Part shown: one piece after another, positions 34,619 through 42,152 of the stretch
Layout of the letters: the number at the start of each line of letters is the position of its first letter
Numbering within the stretch: position 1 is the stretch's first letter
Origin: Paenibacillus sp.
GTDB lineage: Bacteria > Bacillota > Bacilli > Paenibacillales > YIM-B00363
Direction: 5' to 3'
Assembly (NCBI RefSeq): GCF_031177825.1
Contig: NZ_JAPSKE010000040.1
Coordinates: 1 to 43,332 of the forward strand
Length of the DNA stretch: 43,332 nt
Notes under the pieces: model-generated
Database searches by the model: none
Seen by the model: only the letters and a program-made list of their open reading frames with translations
Told to the model about the DNA's origin: nothing
Translations under genes and position numbers: made by a program

Positions 34619-34674
34619 ACGTTTCGCAATAAGTCGTCGTATCGATTGGAAAGGGGATCATCGTCCTTCGCGTC

Positions 34675-34702
34675 TCTTTACGACCTGTTTCCCTCTGATC
34701 AG
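34675..34702. repeat. Left copy of a 28-bp inverted repeat flanking the transposase-like gene
   Basis: The segment TCTTTACGACCTG..TTCCCTCTG..TCAG is the reverse complement of 35783-35810 at 26 of 28 positions. The two bound a 1136-bp segment holding the transposase-like gene. No target duplication was seen outside them. Confidence 0.7.
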
Positions 34703-34768
34703 CTTTTACGCTGTCAGGCACCAAAGAAGGATAGCTGTTCGCGCCGGAAGAACGGTCCGGTGAGTCGT

Positions 34769-35614
34769 TCATGCAGCGGAGCGCAACTTGGCATGATTCG
34801 CAGCGGGTTTACGGTTCGGGCTTCGAAAGCAAAGCTTATGCCACTCGTCGCGCAAGGAGGCGCCCTTCGCCGCCGCATTCCAGCGAAAACAAAACTCGTC
34901 GAGGTAGCTCTGAAGATAGGCGGAACCGATGCCGTTAAACAGGCGGATAAGCCAATGGCTTGCTTCGCGGAAACACTCGCGGAGCGGGCTGCATTCCATC
35001 CTCCGGTCGTTCAACCATTGGATTGTCGAGCCAGGGGAGGCAACTTCCGAAGTGATACGTTCCTTGCCTTGCCCCGTCAACTCTTTCCAGCCGAGATACA
35101 AGTCCTCGGTTCGAACCGCATTGATTTTCAGTTCGCTCGGCATGCCGAACGAATCGACGGCGGCGCTGACGCTGACAACGCGCTCGCAGCGGTAATGTCG
35201 ATGGGGAAGGAAGGTGAAAATGGCTTTCGGCGCCAAGGCGCGAAGCCCCGCATGGACTGTCCCGGAAAGCTTGCGTTCGGCTTCGAGCTCCCGAATGGCG
35301 CCGCGAAACTTCCGAAGCATCGTCCATGCCACCTTATGCGAAACGCCGATGACGGCGCTCAATCGTTTGGCATTGATGCCGTTCGTCGAGCCGAGCAGGT
35401 CGATGGCGGCGGCCCACTTCTCCAGCGGGGTGCGGCTCTTGTCCATAATCGTTCCGGCGGTTACGCTCGTCTGATGACGGCATAGGCGGCACTGATACAA
35501 CGGCGATTTTCGAGTCTGGATCAAATAGTAAGCGCGATAATCGCATTGCGGACAGACGAAGCCGTCCGGCCACCGTCGCTGAAAAAACTCATCGTTGGAA
35601 GAAATAAACCCCAT
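34769..35614 (-). CDS. Transposase-like protein, zinc ribbon plus degenerate IS1595/ISXO2 domain
   Basis: A 281-residue protein. The N-terminal zinc ribbon is intact (CPQC...CRLC, residues about 20-45). It is followed by the helical segment usual in IS1595-family transposases (TSVTAGTIMDKSRTPLEKW) and a C-terminal ISXO2-like part ending YLQSYLDEFCFRWN. The place where the first catalytic acid normally sits reads SGTVHAGL, without the expected Asp, and the second Asp region reads YLGWKEL. The enzyme therefore looks catalytically dead by inspection. The ATG at 35614 is eight bases after AGGAGG; the ATG at 35620 is only two bases from it and less likely. A LexA box lies inside its promoter. It may be a domesticated DNA-binding protein or a decayed transposase. 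Confidence 0.8.
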   Translation of the reverse strand: MGFISSNDEFFQRRWPDGFVCPQCDYRAYYLIQTRKSPLYQCRLCRHQTSVTAGTIMDKSRTPLEKWAAAIDLLGSTNGINAKRLSAVIGVSHKVAWTMLRKFRGAIRELEAERKLSGTVHAGLRALAPKAIFTFLPHRHYRCERVVSVSAAVDSFGMPSELKINAVRTEDLYLGWKELTGQGKERITSEVASPGSTIQWLNDRRMECSPLRECFREASHWLIRLFNGIGSAYLQSYLDEFCFRWNAAAKGASLRDEWHKLCFRSPNRKPAANHAKLRSAA

Positions 35615-35637
35615 CCCCATCGCCTCCTGACAACTTC

Positions 35638-35666
35638 ATTATACCGAACAGATGTTCCCGTGTAAA
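35638..35666 (-). promoter_or_regulatory. SOS-regulated promoter: sigma-A elements with LexA box in the spacer
   Basis: Read leftward, TTTACA (35666-35661), a 17-bp spacer and TATAAT (35643-35638). The spacer contains, on the plus strand, CGAACAGATGTTCC (35645-35658), which fits the Bacillus SOS-box consensus CGAACRNRYGTTYC at every position. LexA bound there would block RNA polymerase on the transposase-like gene until DNA damage. Confidence 0.85.
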
Positions 35667-35725
35667 GGATGAATTCCAATGTTTCAAAAGAAGCGGCTTA
35701 CCATGCGTGAAGACGCCCCTCTGTG

Positions 35726-35753
35726 CTGAGCTAAAGGGAAACAGGTCGAAAAG
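35726..35753. repeat. Degenerate third copy of the flanking repeat, inside a hairpin
   Basis: CTGAGC...GGGAAACAGGTCG resembles 35783-35810 in direct orientation about 57 bp away. It sits between CCCCTCTGT (35716-35724) and ACAGAGGGG (35759-35767), a perfect 9-bp inverted repeat. Confidence 0.6.
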
Positions 35754-35782
35754 GAGCAACAGAGGGGCAACACCGTCCGAGA

Positions 35783-35810
35783 CTGAGCAGAGGGAAGCAG
35801 GTCGTAAAGA
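35783..35810. repeat. Right copy of the 28-bp inverted repeat
   Basis: CTGAGCAGAGGGAAGCAGGT followed by CGTAAAGA; reverse complement of 34675-34702 with two mismatches. Confidence 0.7.
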
Positions 35811-35846
35811 AGCCCGGAAACAGAACAGAAGGGACTGGAAGCAACA

Positions 35847-35888
35847 GGAAATGGAAACGGAAATGGAAACGGAAATGGAAACGGAAAC
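35847..35888. repeat. Short tandem repeat GGAAATGGAAAC
   Basis: Three and a half copies of a 12-bp unit (seven GGAAA[T/C] hexamers), purine-only except for T or C at the unit ends. It lies in the 490-bp intergenic stretch before the nuclease gene. That stretch also holds the repeats listed above and a hairpin at 36043-36066 (TTGA..CGATG-gttag-CATCG..TCAA), and no credible gene. Confidence 0.85.
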
Positions 35889-36111
35889 GGAGGGAATGGA
35901 GACAGCGGAAAATGAAATCGGCGCAATAATTTCTTTATATGAATCGCGAACGCAGTTAACAATCCTCTGCCAGAATCATGTAGGGTTGTTAAAAAGGAGG
36001 TGAAAATCTCCGAAAACTATGCAACGATAACGATAGCAAGGATTGACCGATGGTTAGCATCGTCAATGGATTGCAGCTATTCTACTACTTATTCGGAAGG
36101 CAGGAGAGAGG

Positions 36112-39100
36112 ATGAAGCGGAACAAGAAATGGGTCAGGTGGACGAGCCTCGCGCTGGCCGCGGCGATCTCGGCTTCGCCGCTGTCGCCGGCGGCCGTGCC
36201 GTCGGCGAACGCGACGGGAGCGGGGCATCTAGTGATCAGCGAAGTATACGGAGGGGGAGGAAATAGCGGATCGACATGGAGGAGCGATTTCATCGAGCTG
36301 TACAACCCGACGGAGACGGCCGTTAACGTAACGGGTTGGACCATACAGTATGCGTCGTCCTCCGGCAGCTTCAGCTTGGCGTCGAATATGTATGTCGAGC
36401 TGACCGGGATCGTCGCGCCTCACGGGTATTATCTCGTGAAGGCCGCCGACGGGAGCGGCGGCAACGTCTCGCTGCCGTCGCCGGACGACGAAGGCGGCAT
36501 CGCGATGGCGGCGGGAAGCGGCAAGGTGGCGCTCGTCTCGAACGGCGAAGCGATTGCCGGGAAGGACGACCCGGACGTCGTCGACTTCGTCGGTTACGGC
36601 GGCGCCGGCGCGTACGAGGGAAGCGGCGGGACGCCGACGCCTTCGAGCTCGGTCAGCGCGCAGCGCAAGAGCGACGCGGCGGGGTACGTGCCGGGGCAAG
36701 GCAACGGCTACGACGCCAACGATAACAAGACCGACTTCTTCACCGCCGCTCCGACGCCGCGGAACGCCGCCTCGCCCGCGGAGCCGCCGCTCGGCGACGA
36801 CGTGGTGGCGGGCGTCTCGGCTTCGCCGGCGCCGGGCGCCGTCGAAAGAGGGACGGAGGTCACGCTGAGCAGCGCGACCGTTACGGCGACCGTGTACTAC
36901 AGCGTATACGCGGCGGACGGAGCGGCGATCGTGATCGATGCGCCCTACGCGGGGCCGATCCCGATTACGCAAGCGACGACGATCGAAGCTTACGCGCAGA
37001 AAGGTGCCGTGCGCAGCGAGGTGCGGACGTTCGCCTACGACGTCGTCGAAACGCTCTCGATCGCCGAGGCGCGTACGCTGCCGGCGAACGCCGCCGCGAG
37101 CATCGAAGGCGTCGTCACCTACAAGGAGTCTGCCGGCGGCCAGAACAACTTGTATGTGCAGGACGAGACGGCGGGCATCGTCGTCCGCGGCGCGAACCTG
37201 ACGCCGAACCCGGGGGACCGCATCCGCGTATCGGGGACGCTGACCGATTACTTCGGACTGGCGCAGCTGCAGACCGCGGCCGGCCAAGTTGCCGTCCTGG
37301 CGCCGCAGGCGGGCGTTCCGGCGCCGATCGTCGTCGATTCGCGCGGGTTCGCCGAGCCGAACGAGGCGCGCCTCGTCAAGCTGGAGTCCGCGACGATCGG
37401 GCCGGGCAACGAGTTTAACGAATTTACGATCCAAGACGAATACGGCGCGGCGATCGTGAAGTCCGGCTGGATCGAATCCGGGAAGACGTACGATCAGATC
37501 GCCGGCGTTCTTACGTATTCCTTCGGCGATTACATGCTCGTTCCGCGCAATCGGTTCGACGTCGTCGAGAAGACGTTTTCGGTGATCGCGGAGACGCCGC
37601 CGGGCATCGTGCCGCCGGGGACGGGCATCGCCCTGTTCTCGCCGCAGCCGGGAGCGGCCGTCTATTATACGACGGACGGCTCCGAGCCGACGCCGGAGAC
37701 GGGGACGCCGTACGCGGGGCCGATCGTCGTCCGCGACGACGAGGTGACGATCCGCGCGATCGCCGCGGTCGACGGGAAGGTCAGCGAGGTCTACTCCTTC
37801 CATTATGTGAAGCAAAAGACTTACGAAGGCCTCGCCATCCACGACGTGCAATCGGCGGGACACGCCTCCCCGTTCGAAGGGCATAAGGTGAACGATCTCG
37901 AGGGCATCGTCACGCAGCGGATCGGCACGAGCAAATTTTACATGCAGACGGTCACCGCTCAAGAAGACGGAGACGACCGGACGTCGGAAGCGATTCTGGT
38001 GTACTCCTCGTACAGCGTGGCGCCCGGCGACCGCGTGCTCGTCGACGGAACGGTCGAGGAGCGGAAGGAAGAAGGCTACGACGATGCGAACGACCTGCTG
38101 ACGACGGCGATCGGCTCGGCGTTCGTCACTCGGGCGAGCCGCGGGAACGCGCTGCCGGCGCCGGTCGCGCTGGAGCGGGACCGCATGATCCCGAAGTCGA
38201 TCGTGGACAACGACGGGATGACCGTTTTCGATCCGGAAGAAGACGCCCTTGATTTCTACGAAAGCTTGGAGTCGATGCGCCTCGAGCTGCGGGACGCCCG
38301 CGTCGTGGGGCCGCTCGATTACGAAATTCCGGTCGTGCTCGGCGAACAGCCGGGCGAGACGATGACGCCGAACGGCGGCATTCTGCTCACCGGCGAAGAC
38401 CTCAACCCGCAGCGCGTGCTGGTGAAGAAGGAAGTCGACGGCTATAAGACGGGGGACCGGTTCCTAGCGCCGATCGTCGGCGTGCTCGGCTACGATTACA
38501 GCAACTTCAAGGTCATTCCGGAAGGCAATTTGCCTGCGGCGGAAAAGGGTGCGGCGACGCGCGAACGAACCTCGATCGCGTTCGACGAAGATAAACTGAC
38601 GATCGCCGGGTTCAATATCGAAAACTTCTGGGATAACCCGAGCGCGTCCGGCGCCGAGAAAAAGCGCAAAATCGCGTTGGCGATCGTCGAAAACCTGAAC
38701 GCCCCGGATATTATCGGTCTTATCGAAGTGCAGGATAATAACGGGCAGACGGACGACGGCACGACCGACGCGAGCAAGAGCTACGAGGCGCTGATCGCGG
38801 CGATCGCGGCGGCGGGCGGACCGAAGTACGCATATACGGATATCGCGCCGGAGAACAACCGGGACGGCGGCGCGCCCGGCGGCAACATCCGAGTCGGTTA
38901 CTTGTACAACCCGGACCGGGTGACGCTGACGGAGAAGCCGAGAGGGGACGCGACGACGGCGGTGTCGTACGACAAGAAGTACGGCTTATCGCATAACCCG
39001 GGACGGATCGCGCCGACGAACGACGCGTTCGACAGCTCCCGCAAGCCGCTCGCCGCCGAATTCGAGTTCAAAGGGGAGCGCGTGATCGTCGTCAACAACC

Positions 39101-39588
39101 ACTTCAACTCGAAGGGCGGAGACGAAGCGCCGTTCGGCGCCGTGCAGCCGCTGCCGCCGACGCTCGGCAGCGAAGCGCAGCGCCATAAAATCGCGAACGT
39201 CGTGAACGACTTCGTCGCGGGCGTGCTGAAGGAGGACCACAAAGCGAACGTCGTCCTGTTGGGAGACTTTAACGACTTCCAGTTTTCGAAGACGCTCGAC
39301 CTATTGAAGGGCGACGAGCTCGTCAATATGGTGGACCTGCTGCCGCTTCCGGAGCGCTACTCCTACGTGTATCAAGGCAACTCGCAGACGCTGGATTCCT
39401 TCCTCGTGACCGAACGGCTCGCGCCCGCGACGACGCTGGATATCATCCACATCAACGCGGATTTCAGCGAACGCGACGGCCGCGTCAGCGACCACGACCC
39501 GCTGCTCGCCCAAGTAGATCTGTTCGCGAGAGGCGTCGGCAACGGCAAAGGGCAAGGCTACGAAAACGGCAAAGGCACGAAGAAATAA
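36112..39588 (+). CDS. Secreted multidomain nuclease (lamin-tail, chitobiase-like, OB-fold and endonuclease/exonuclease/phosphatase domains)
   Basis: A 1158-residue exported protein. Signal peptide 1-35 (MKRNKKW..., cleavage near ANA-TG). A lamin-tail domain follows at about 38-165 (LVISEVYGGGGNSGSTWRSD, FIELYNPT). Two chitobiase-like beta domains lie at about 225-310 and 500-570 (AAVYYTTDGSEPTPETG). They alternate with OB-fold-like segments (IEGVVTYKESAGGQNNLYVQ and LEGIVTQRIGTSKFYMQ). The catalytic domain is about 825-1145, with the expected Asn (FNIENF), Glu (GLIEVQDN), His (NNHFNSKGG), GDFND and SDHDPLL. No anchor domain ends it, only a Gly/Lys-rich tail. Such ExeM/YhcR-like enzymes degrade extracellular DNA, for nutrient scavenging or biofilm turnover. 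The start follows AGGAGAGAGG. Confidence 0.92.
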   Translation: MKRNKKWVRWTSLALAAAISASPLSPAAVPSANATGAGHLVISEVYGGGGNSGSTWRSDFIELYNPTETAVNVTGWTIQYASSSGSFSLASNMYVELTGIVAPHGYYLVKAADGSGGNVSLPSPDDEGGIAMAAGSGKVALVSNGEAIAGKDDPDVVDFVGYGGAGAYEGSGGTPTPSSSVSAQRKSDAAGYVPGQGNGYDANDNKTDFFTAAPTPRNAASPAEPPLGDDVVAGVSASPAPGAVERGTEVTLSSATVTATVYYSVYAADGAAIVIDAPYAGPIPITQATTIEAYAQKGAVRSEVRTFAYDVVETLSIAEARTLPANAAASIEGVVTYKESAGGQNNLYVQDETAGIVVRGANLTPNPGDRIRVSGTLTDYFGLAQLQTAAGQVAVLAPQAGVPAPIVVDSRGFAEPNEARLVKLESATIGPGNEFNEFTIQDEYGAAIVKSGWIESGKTYDQIAGVLTYSFGDYMLVPRNRFDVVEKTFSVIAETPPGIVPPGTGIALFSPQPGAAVYYTTDGSEPTPETGTPYAGPIVVRDDEVTIRAIAAVDGKVSEVYSFHYVKQKTYEGLAIHDVQSAGHASPFEGHKVNDLEGIVTQRIGTSKFYMQTVTAQEDGDDRTSEAILVYSSYSVAPGDRVLVDGTVEERKEEGYDDANDLLTTAIGSAFVTRASRGNALPAPVALERDRMIPKSIVDNDGMTVFDPEEDALDFYESLESMRLELRDARVVGPLDYEIPVVLGEQPGETMTPNGGILLTGEDLNPQRVLVKKEVDGYKTGDRFLAPIVGVLGYDYSNFKVIPEGNLPAAEKGAATRERTSIAFDEDKLTIAGFNIENFWDNPSASGAEKKRKIALAIVENLNAPDIIGLIEVQDNNGQTDDGTTDASKSYEALIAAIAAAGGPKYAYTDIAPENNRDGGAPGGNIRVGYLYNPDRVTLTEKPRGDATTAVSYDKKYGLSHNPGRIAPTNDAFDSSRKPLAAEFEFKGERVIVVNNHFNSKGGDEAPFGAVQPLPPTLGSEAQRHKIANVVNDFVAGVLKEDHKANVVLLGDFNDFQFSKTLDLLKGDELVNMVDLLPLPERYSYVYQGNSQTLDSFLVTERLAPATTLDIIHINADFSERDGRVSDHDPLLAQVDLFARGVGNGKGQGYENGKGTKK

Positions 39589-39600
39589 GCGCAACACGAA

Positions 39601-39636
39601 AATACGCCCTCCGGACTTAACGTCCGAGGGCGTATT
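39601..39636. terminator. Bidirectional terminator between convergent genes
   Basis: AATACGCCCTCcGGAC-ttaac-GTCCgAGGGCGTATT, a near-perfect 15-bp stem with A-rich and T-rich flanks, serving the nuclease gene and the leftward Cys-rich gene. Confidence 0.85.
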
Positions 39637-39642
39637 CGGTTC

Positions 39643-39924
39643 TTAGGAGGGAGCGCGGTTCTTGTACTCTCCGCAGTCCAGGCAGCTTTCCACGTTAATC
39701 TTCCGCATATAGCACAGATCGTTCGATTTCCCGCAATAGATCGGGGCGTCGTCGGCGATGTCGGTGGAAATCATAAGACAATGCTTGCACGATCCGACGA
39801 GAGCGGCGGTGATGCGCAGCACCATAAGCCGCAGCGAGTCTTCGTCGTCCGTAAGGAGCAGCTCGTGATCGCTGCCGGACGAATGAAGCGGTTGCAATGA
39901 ATCGGAGTCTTCGAGCTTGTACAA
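39643..39924 (-). CDS. Small Cys-rich protein under c-di-GMP riboswitch control
   Basis: A 93-residue acidic protein, not recognised. The first half is Asp/Ser/Leu-rich. The second half carries six cysteines in the pattern CKHC, 17-residue gap, CGKSNDLC, then CLDC, a likely zinc- or other metal-binding knuckle. There is no signal peptide or membrane helix. The start is taken as TTG at 39924, eight bases after AGGGGG; the frame is open further upstream but that part is riboswitch leader. The ribosome binding site is in the arm of a hairpin (39935-39950), so translation may be gated. Expression is expected to follow cellular c-di-GMP. Confidence 0.7.
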   Translation of the reverse strand: MYKLEDSDSLQPLHSSGSDHELLLTDDEDSLRLMVLRITAALVGSCKHCLMISTDIADDAPIYCGKSNDLCYMRKINVESCLDCGEYKNRAPS

Positions 39925-40007
39925 CGCCTTACCCCCTCGCGCCCGCGAAGGAAGAACGCAACGCTTCCATAAAACTAGACCCGCCTGTATGTCGTCCGTC
40001 TCTAGGG

Positions 40008-40092
40008 CGGCTTGGCGATCGTAGCCTCCGGCGGAAGCGGTAGACCCATAGCTTTGCGTCCTTCCCTTTCGGAAAAGTTTGCCGTTACCCTG
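40008..40092 (-). ncRNA. c-di-GMP-I (GEMM) riboswitch aptamer
   Basis: Read leftward, the leader shows the class-defining order: GGCAAACTTTTCC, GAAA tetraloop, GGGAAGGACGCAAAGCTA, GGGTCTA, a variable stem (CTTCCGCCGGAGG), then GGCTACGATCGCCAAGCCG. GACGCAAAGCTA and GCTACGATCGCC are the conserved core of the c-di-GMP-I motif. It ends about 85 bases before the TTG start of the small Cys-rich gene. A weak CTAGA/TCTAG stem with TTTT follows the aptamer, and the start region is itself in a hairpin. The output could therefore be either transcriptional or translational. Confidence 0.9.
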
Positions 40093-40145
40093 TCCTATGC
40101 GCTTCGCTTGCGGATGCACGTTCGGTGTGCTACTAATTTACCATT

Positions 40146-40174
40146 ACAATACCATAAGTTGGAACTTCGGTCAC
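40146..40174 (-). promoter_or_regulatory. Possible promoter of the riboswitch-Cys-rich gene transcript
   Basis: Read leftward, GTGACC (40174-40169), a 17-bp spacer and TATTGT (40151-40146), about 55 bp upstream of the aptamer. Both hexamers are imperfect. Confidence 0.45.
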
Positions 40175-40203
40175 TATTATTTTTGCAGTTTGCAAAACCT
40201 TAA

Positions 40204-40247
40204 AAATACGAACTATATCTCAAGTCGATCGGGGAATGTTCGCTTTT
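40204..40247. promoter_or_regulatory. PurR operator (two inverted PurBoxes) of the pur operon
   Basis: AAATACGAACTAT (40204-40216) and, inverted, AATGTTCGCTTTT (40235-40247) each match 12 of 13 positions of the PurBox AWWWCCGAACWWT. The second box ends four bases before the -35, exactly as in front of the purine permease. Confidence 0.88.
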
Positions 40248-40251
40248 TACG

Positions 40252-40281
40252 TTGACATTGCCATGTAAGCATTGGTACACT
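40252..40281 (+). promoter_or_regulatory. Main sigma-A promoter of the pur operon
   Basis: Consensus TTGACA (40252-40257), an 18-bp spacer and TACACT (40276-40281) with a TGn extension. Confidence 0.85.
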
Positions 40282-40319
40282 AAAGACGAAACGGAGAATT
40301 TACCGGAACGGCGACATAT

Positions 40320-40357
40320 GTCCTGGGGCTGCACGATGGCGCCCGGACTTTTGTTTT
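40320..40357 (+). terminator. Leader terminator upstream of purE
   Basis: GTCCtGGGgC...GCgCCCgGGAC-like pairing (40320-40329 with 40339-40348) is followed by TTTTGTTTT, in the untranslated leader about 50 bases before purE. A small competing palindrome GACATATGTC (40313-40322) overlaps its 5' arm. This suggests attenuation, but no known purine-sensing aptamer is seen in the leader. Confidence 0.65.
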
Positions 40358-40385
40358 GTAAACGCGGCAAGCGTACCTATATTAT
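40356..40385 (+). promoter_or_regulatory. Possible second promoter of purE
   Basis: TTGTAA, an 18-bp spacer and TATTAT, downstream of the leader terminator and 25 bp before the purE start. Confidence 0.4.
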
Positions 40386-40409
40386 ACGAAGCGAAGGAGT
40401 GCTTTAATC

Positions 40410-40901
40410 GTGTCAACACCGATCGTCGGCGTCGTCATGGGCAGCAAGTCCGACTGGGAAACGATGAAGCTCGCGTGCGATATGCTGGAGGCGCTCGGCG
40501 TCCCGTACGAGAAGCGCGTCGTCTCCGCCCACCGTACGCCGGATCTGATGTTTACGTATGCGGAGCAAGCCCGGGAGCGGGGGCTCAAGGTCATTATCGC
40601 GGGGGCGGGCGGCGCGGCGCATCTGCCGGGCATGATCGCGGCGAAGACGGAGCTGCCGGTCATCGGCGTGCCGGTGCAATCGAAGGCGCTGAGCGGGCTC
40701 GACTCGCTGTTGTCGATCGTGCAGATGCCGGCCGGCGTGCCGGTGGCGACGGTCGCGATCGGCGCGGCCGGGGCGACGAACGCGGGGCTGCTCGCGGCGC
40801 AAATCGTTGGCGCGTACGACCCTGAGGTCGCGGCGCGGCTGAAGGAGCGGCGGGACCGTACCCGCGCGGAAGTGGAATCGATCGGCGATAACCTGCCGTG
40901 A
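40410..40901 (+). CDS. purE: N5-carboxyaminoimidazole ribonucleotide mutase
   Basis: Class I PurE of 163 residues, which isomerises N5-CAIR to CAIR in de novo purine synthesis. Motifs GVVMGSKSDW, VSAHRTPD, IAGAGGAAHLPGM and PVIGVPVQSKALSGLDSLLS are all present. The start is GTG at 40410 behind GAAGGAG. It is the first gene of the pur operon, in Bacillus order with purK and purB following. Confidence 0.97.
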   Translation: MSTPIVGVVMGSKSDWETMKLACDMLEALGVPYEKRVVSAHRTPDLMFTYAEQARERGLKVIIAGAGGAAHLPGMIAAKTELPVIGVPVQSKALSGLDSLLSIVQMPAGVPVATVAIGAAGATNAGLLAAQIVGAYDPEVAARLKERRDRTRAEVESIGDNLP

Positions 40902-40920
40902 ATTGGAGAATACTACCGAC

Positions 40921-42087
40921 ATGGAAACTCTTAACATGAAGCGGATTTTGCCGGGCGCCACGATCGGCGTGCTCGGCGGCGGCCAGCTCGGCCGCATGTT
41001 GGCGCTGAAGGGACGCGAGATGGGGTATCGGTTCGCGACGCTCGACCCGACGCCGGATTCGCCCTGCGGGCAAGTGTGCGACCGCCAGGTGACGGCGCAT
41101 TACGGAGACGAGGGAGCGGCGCGGGAGCTCGGGCGCATCGCGGACGTCATTACGTACGAGTTCGAAAATGTGAACGCCGGCGTCGCGGCCGTGCTCGAGC
41201 GGGAGTCGTACGTCCCGCAAGGCAGCGAGCTGCTGCGCACGACGCAGCATCGGCTGCGCGAGAAGCGGGCGGTCGAAGCCGCGGGCGTGCCGGTGGCGCC
41301 TTATCGCGAGATCGCGACGATCGCCGATCTGCGCGAGGCGCTGCAAGCGTTCGGCGCGCCGTGCGTGCTGAAGACGGCGACCGGCGGCTACGACGGCAAG
41401 GGGCAGTTCGTCATTCGGCGGCACGAACAAGCGGCCGAGGCGTTCACGTCGCTCGGCGGCGGGAACGTAGAACTGATCGTCGAACAGTTCGTCGACTTCG
41501 TGCGCGAGCTGTCGATCGTCGCGGCGCGGGGGCTGGACGGCGAGGTGCGGACGTTCCCCCCGGCGTGGAACGTGCACGTGAACGGCGTGCTGCACACGTC
41601 GACGGCGGCGCCGGGGCTCATCCCGGCCGACGTCGACGCCCGCGCGCGCAAGATGGCGGCGGACATCGCCGCCTCGCTGAACGTCGTCGGCCTCATCGCC
41701 GTCGAGATGTTCCTGAAGGCGGACGGTACGCTATACGTCAACGAGCTGGCGCCGCGGCCTCATAACTCAGGCCATTATTCGATGGACGCCTGCACCGCGT
41801 CGCAATTCGAGCTCCACCTGCGAGCCGTCTGCGGCTTGCCGCTGCCGGAGCCGAAGCTGCTGACGCCGGTCGTGATGGTCAACGTGCTCGGCGAGCACGT
41901 CGCGCCGCTGCTGCATTGGATGGAAGCGGGCGGCGAGCGGACGCTGCCGGAAGGCGTGGTCGCGAAGCTTCATCTCTACGGCAAGGCGGAATCGAAGCCG
42001 GGCCGGAAGATGGGGCACGTGAACCTGCTGGCCGACGACCCGGACAAGGCGCTGCGCTGGATCGAGACGTGCGGGATTTGGTCGTAG
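40921..42087 (+). CDS. purK: N5-carboxyaminoimidazole ribonucleotide synthase
   Basis: ATP-grasp enzyme that makes N5-CAIR from AIR, bicarbonate and ATP, the substrate of PurE. It has 388 residues from the ATG at 40921 (GGAG upstream); the ATG at 40936 is an alternative and an upstream TTG is less likely. N-terminal GVLGGGQLGRMLA, ATP-grasp loop LKTATGGYDGKGQ and metal-site region VNELAPRPHNSGHY are typical. It begins 19 bp after purE in the same operon. Confidence 0.96.
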   Translation: METLNMKRILPGATIGVLGGGQLGRMLALKGREMGYRFATLDPTPDSPCGQVCDRQVTAHYGDEGAARELGRIADVITYEFENVNAGVAAVLERESYVPQGSELLRTTQHRLREKRAVEAAGVPVAPYREIATIADLREALQAFGAPCVLKTATGGYDGKGQFVIRRHEQAAEAFTSLGGGNVELIVEQFVDFVRELSIVAARGLDGEVRTFPPAWNVHVNGVLHTSTAAPGLIPADVDARARKMAADIAASLNVVGLIAVEMFLKADGTLYVNELAPRPHNSGHYSMDACTASQFELHLRAVCGLPLPEPKLLTPVVMVNVLGEHVAPLLHWMEAGGERTLPEGVVAKLHLYGKAESKPGRKMGHVNLLADDPDKALRWIETCGIWS

Positions 42088-42152
42088 CCGCGGAGCGGAT
42101 GATGCAGCGAATAAGTTAAGGAAGGCTAGATAGACGGAGGAGGAACCATACG

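Noticed and set aside
34646..35485. Plus-strand open frame opposite the transposase-like gene
   Set aside because: The minus strand has the zinc ribbon, the family motifs, the promoter and the ribosome binding site.
39925..40119. N-terminal extension of the small Cys-rich protein
   Set aside because: This stretch is the c-di-GMP riboswitch and leader; the TTG with AGGGGG at 39924 is a better start.
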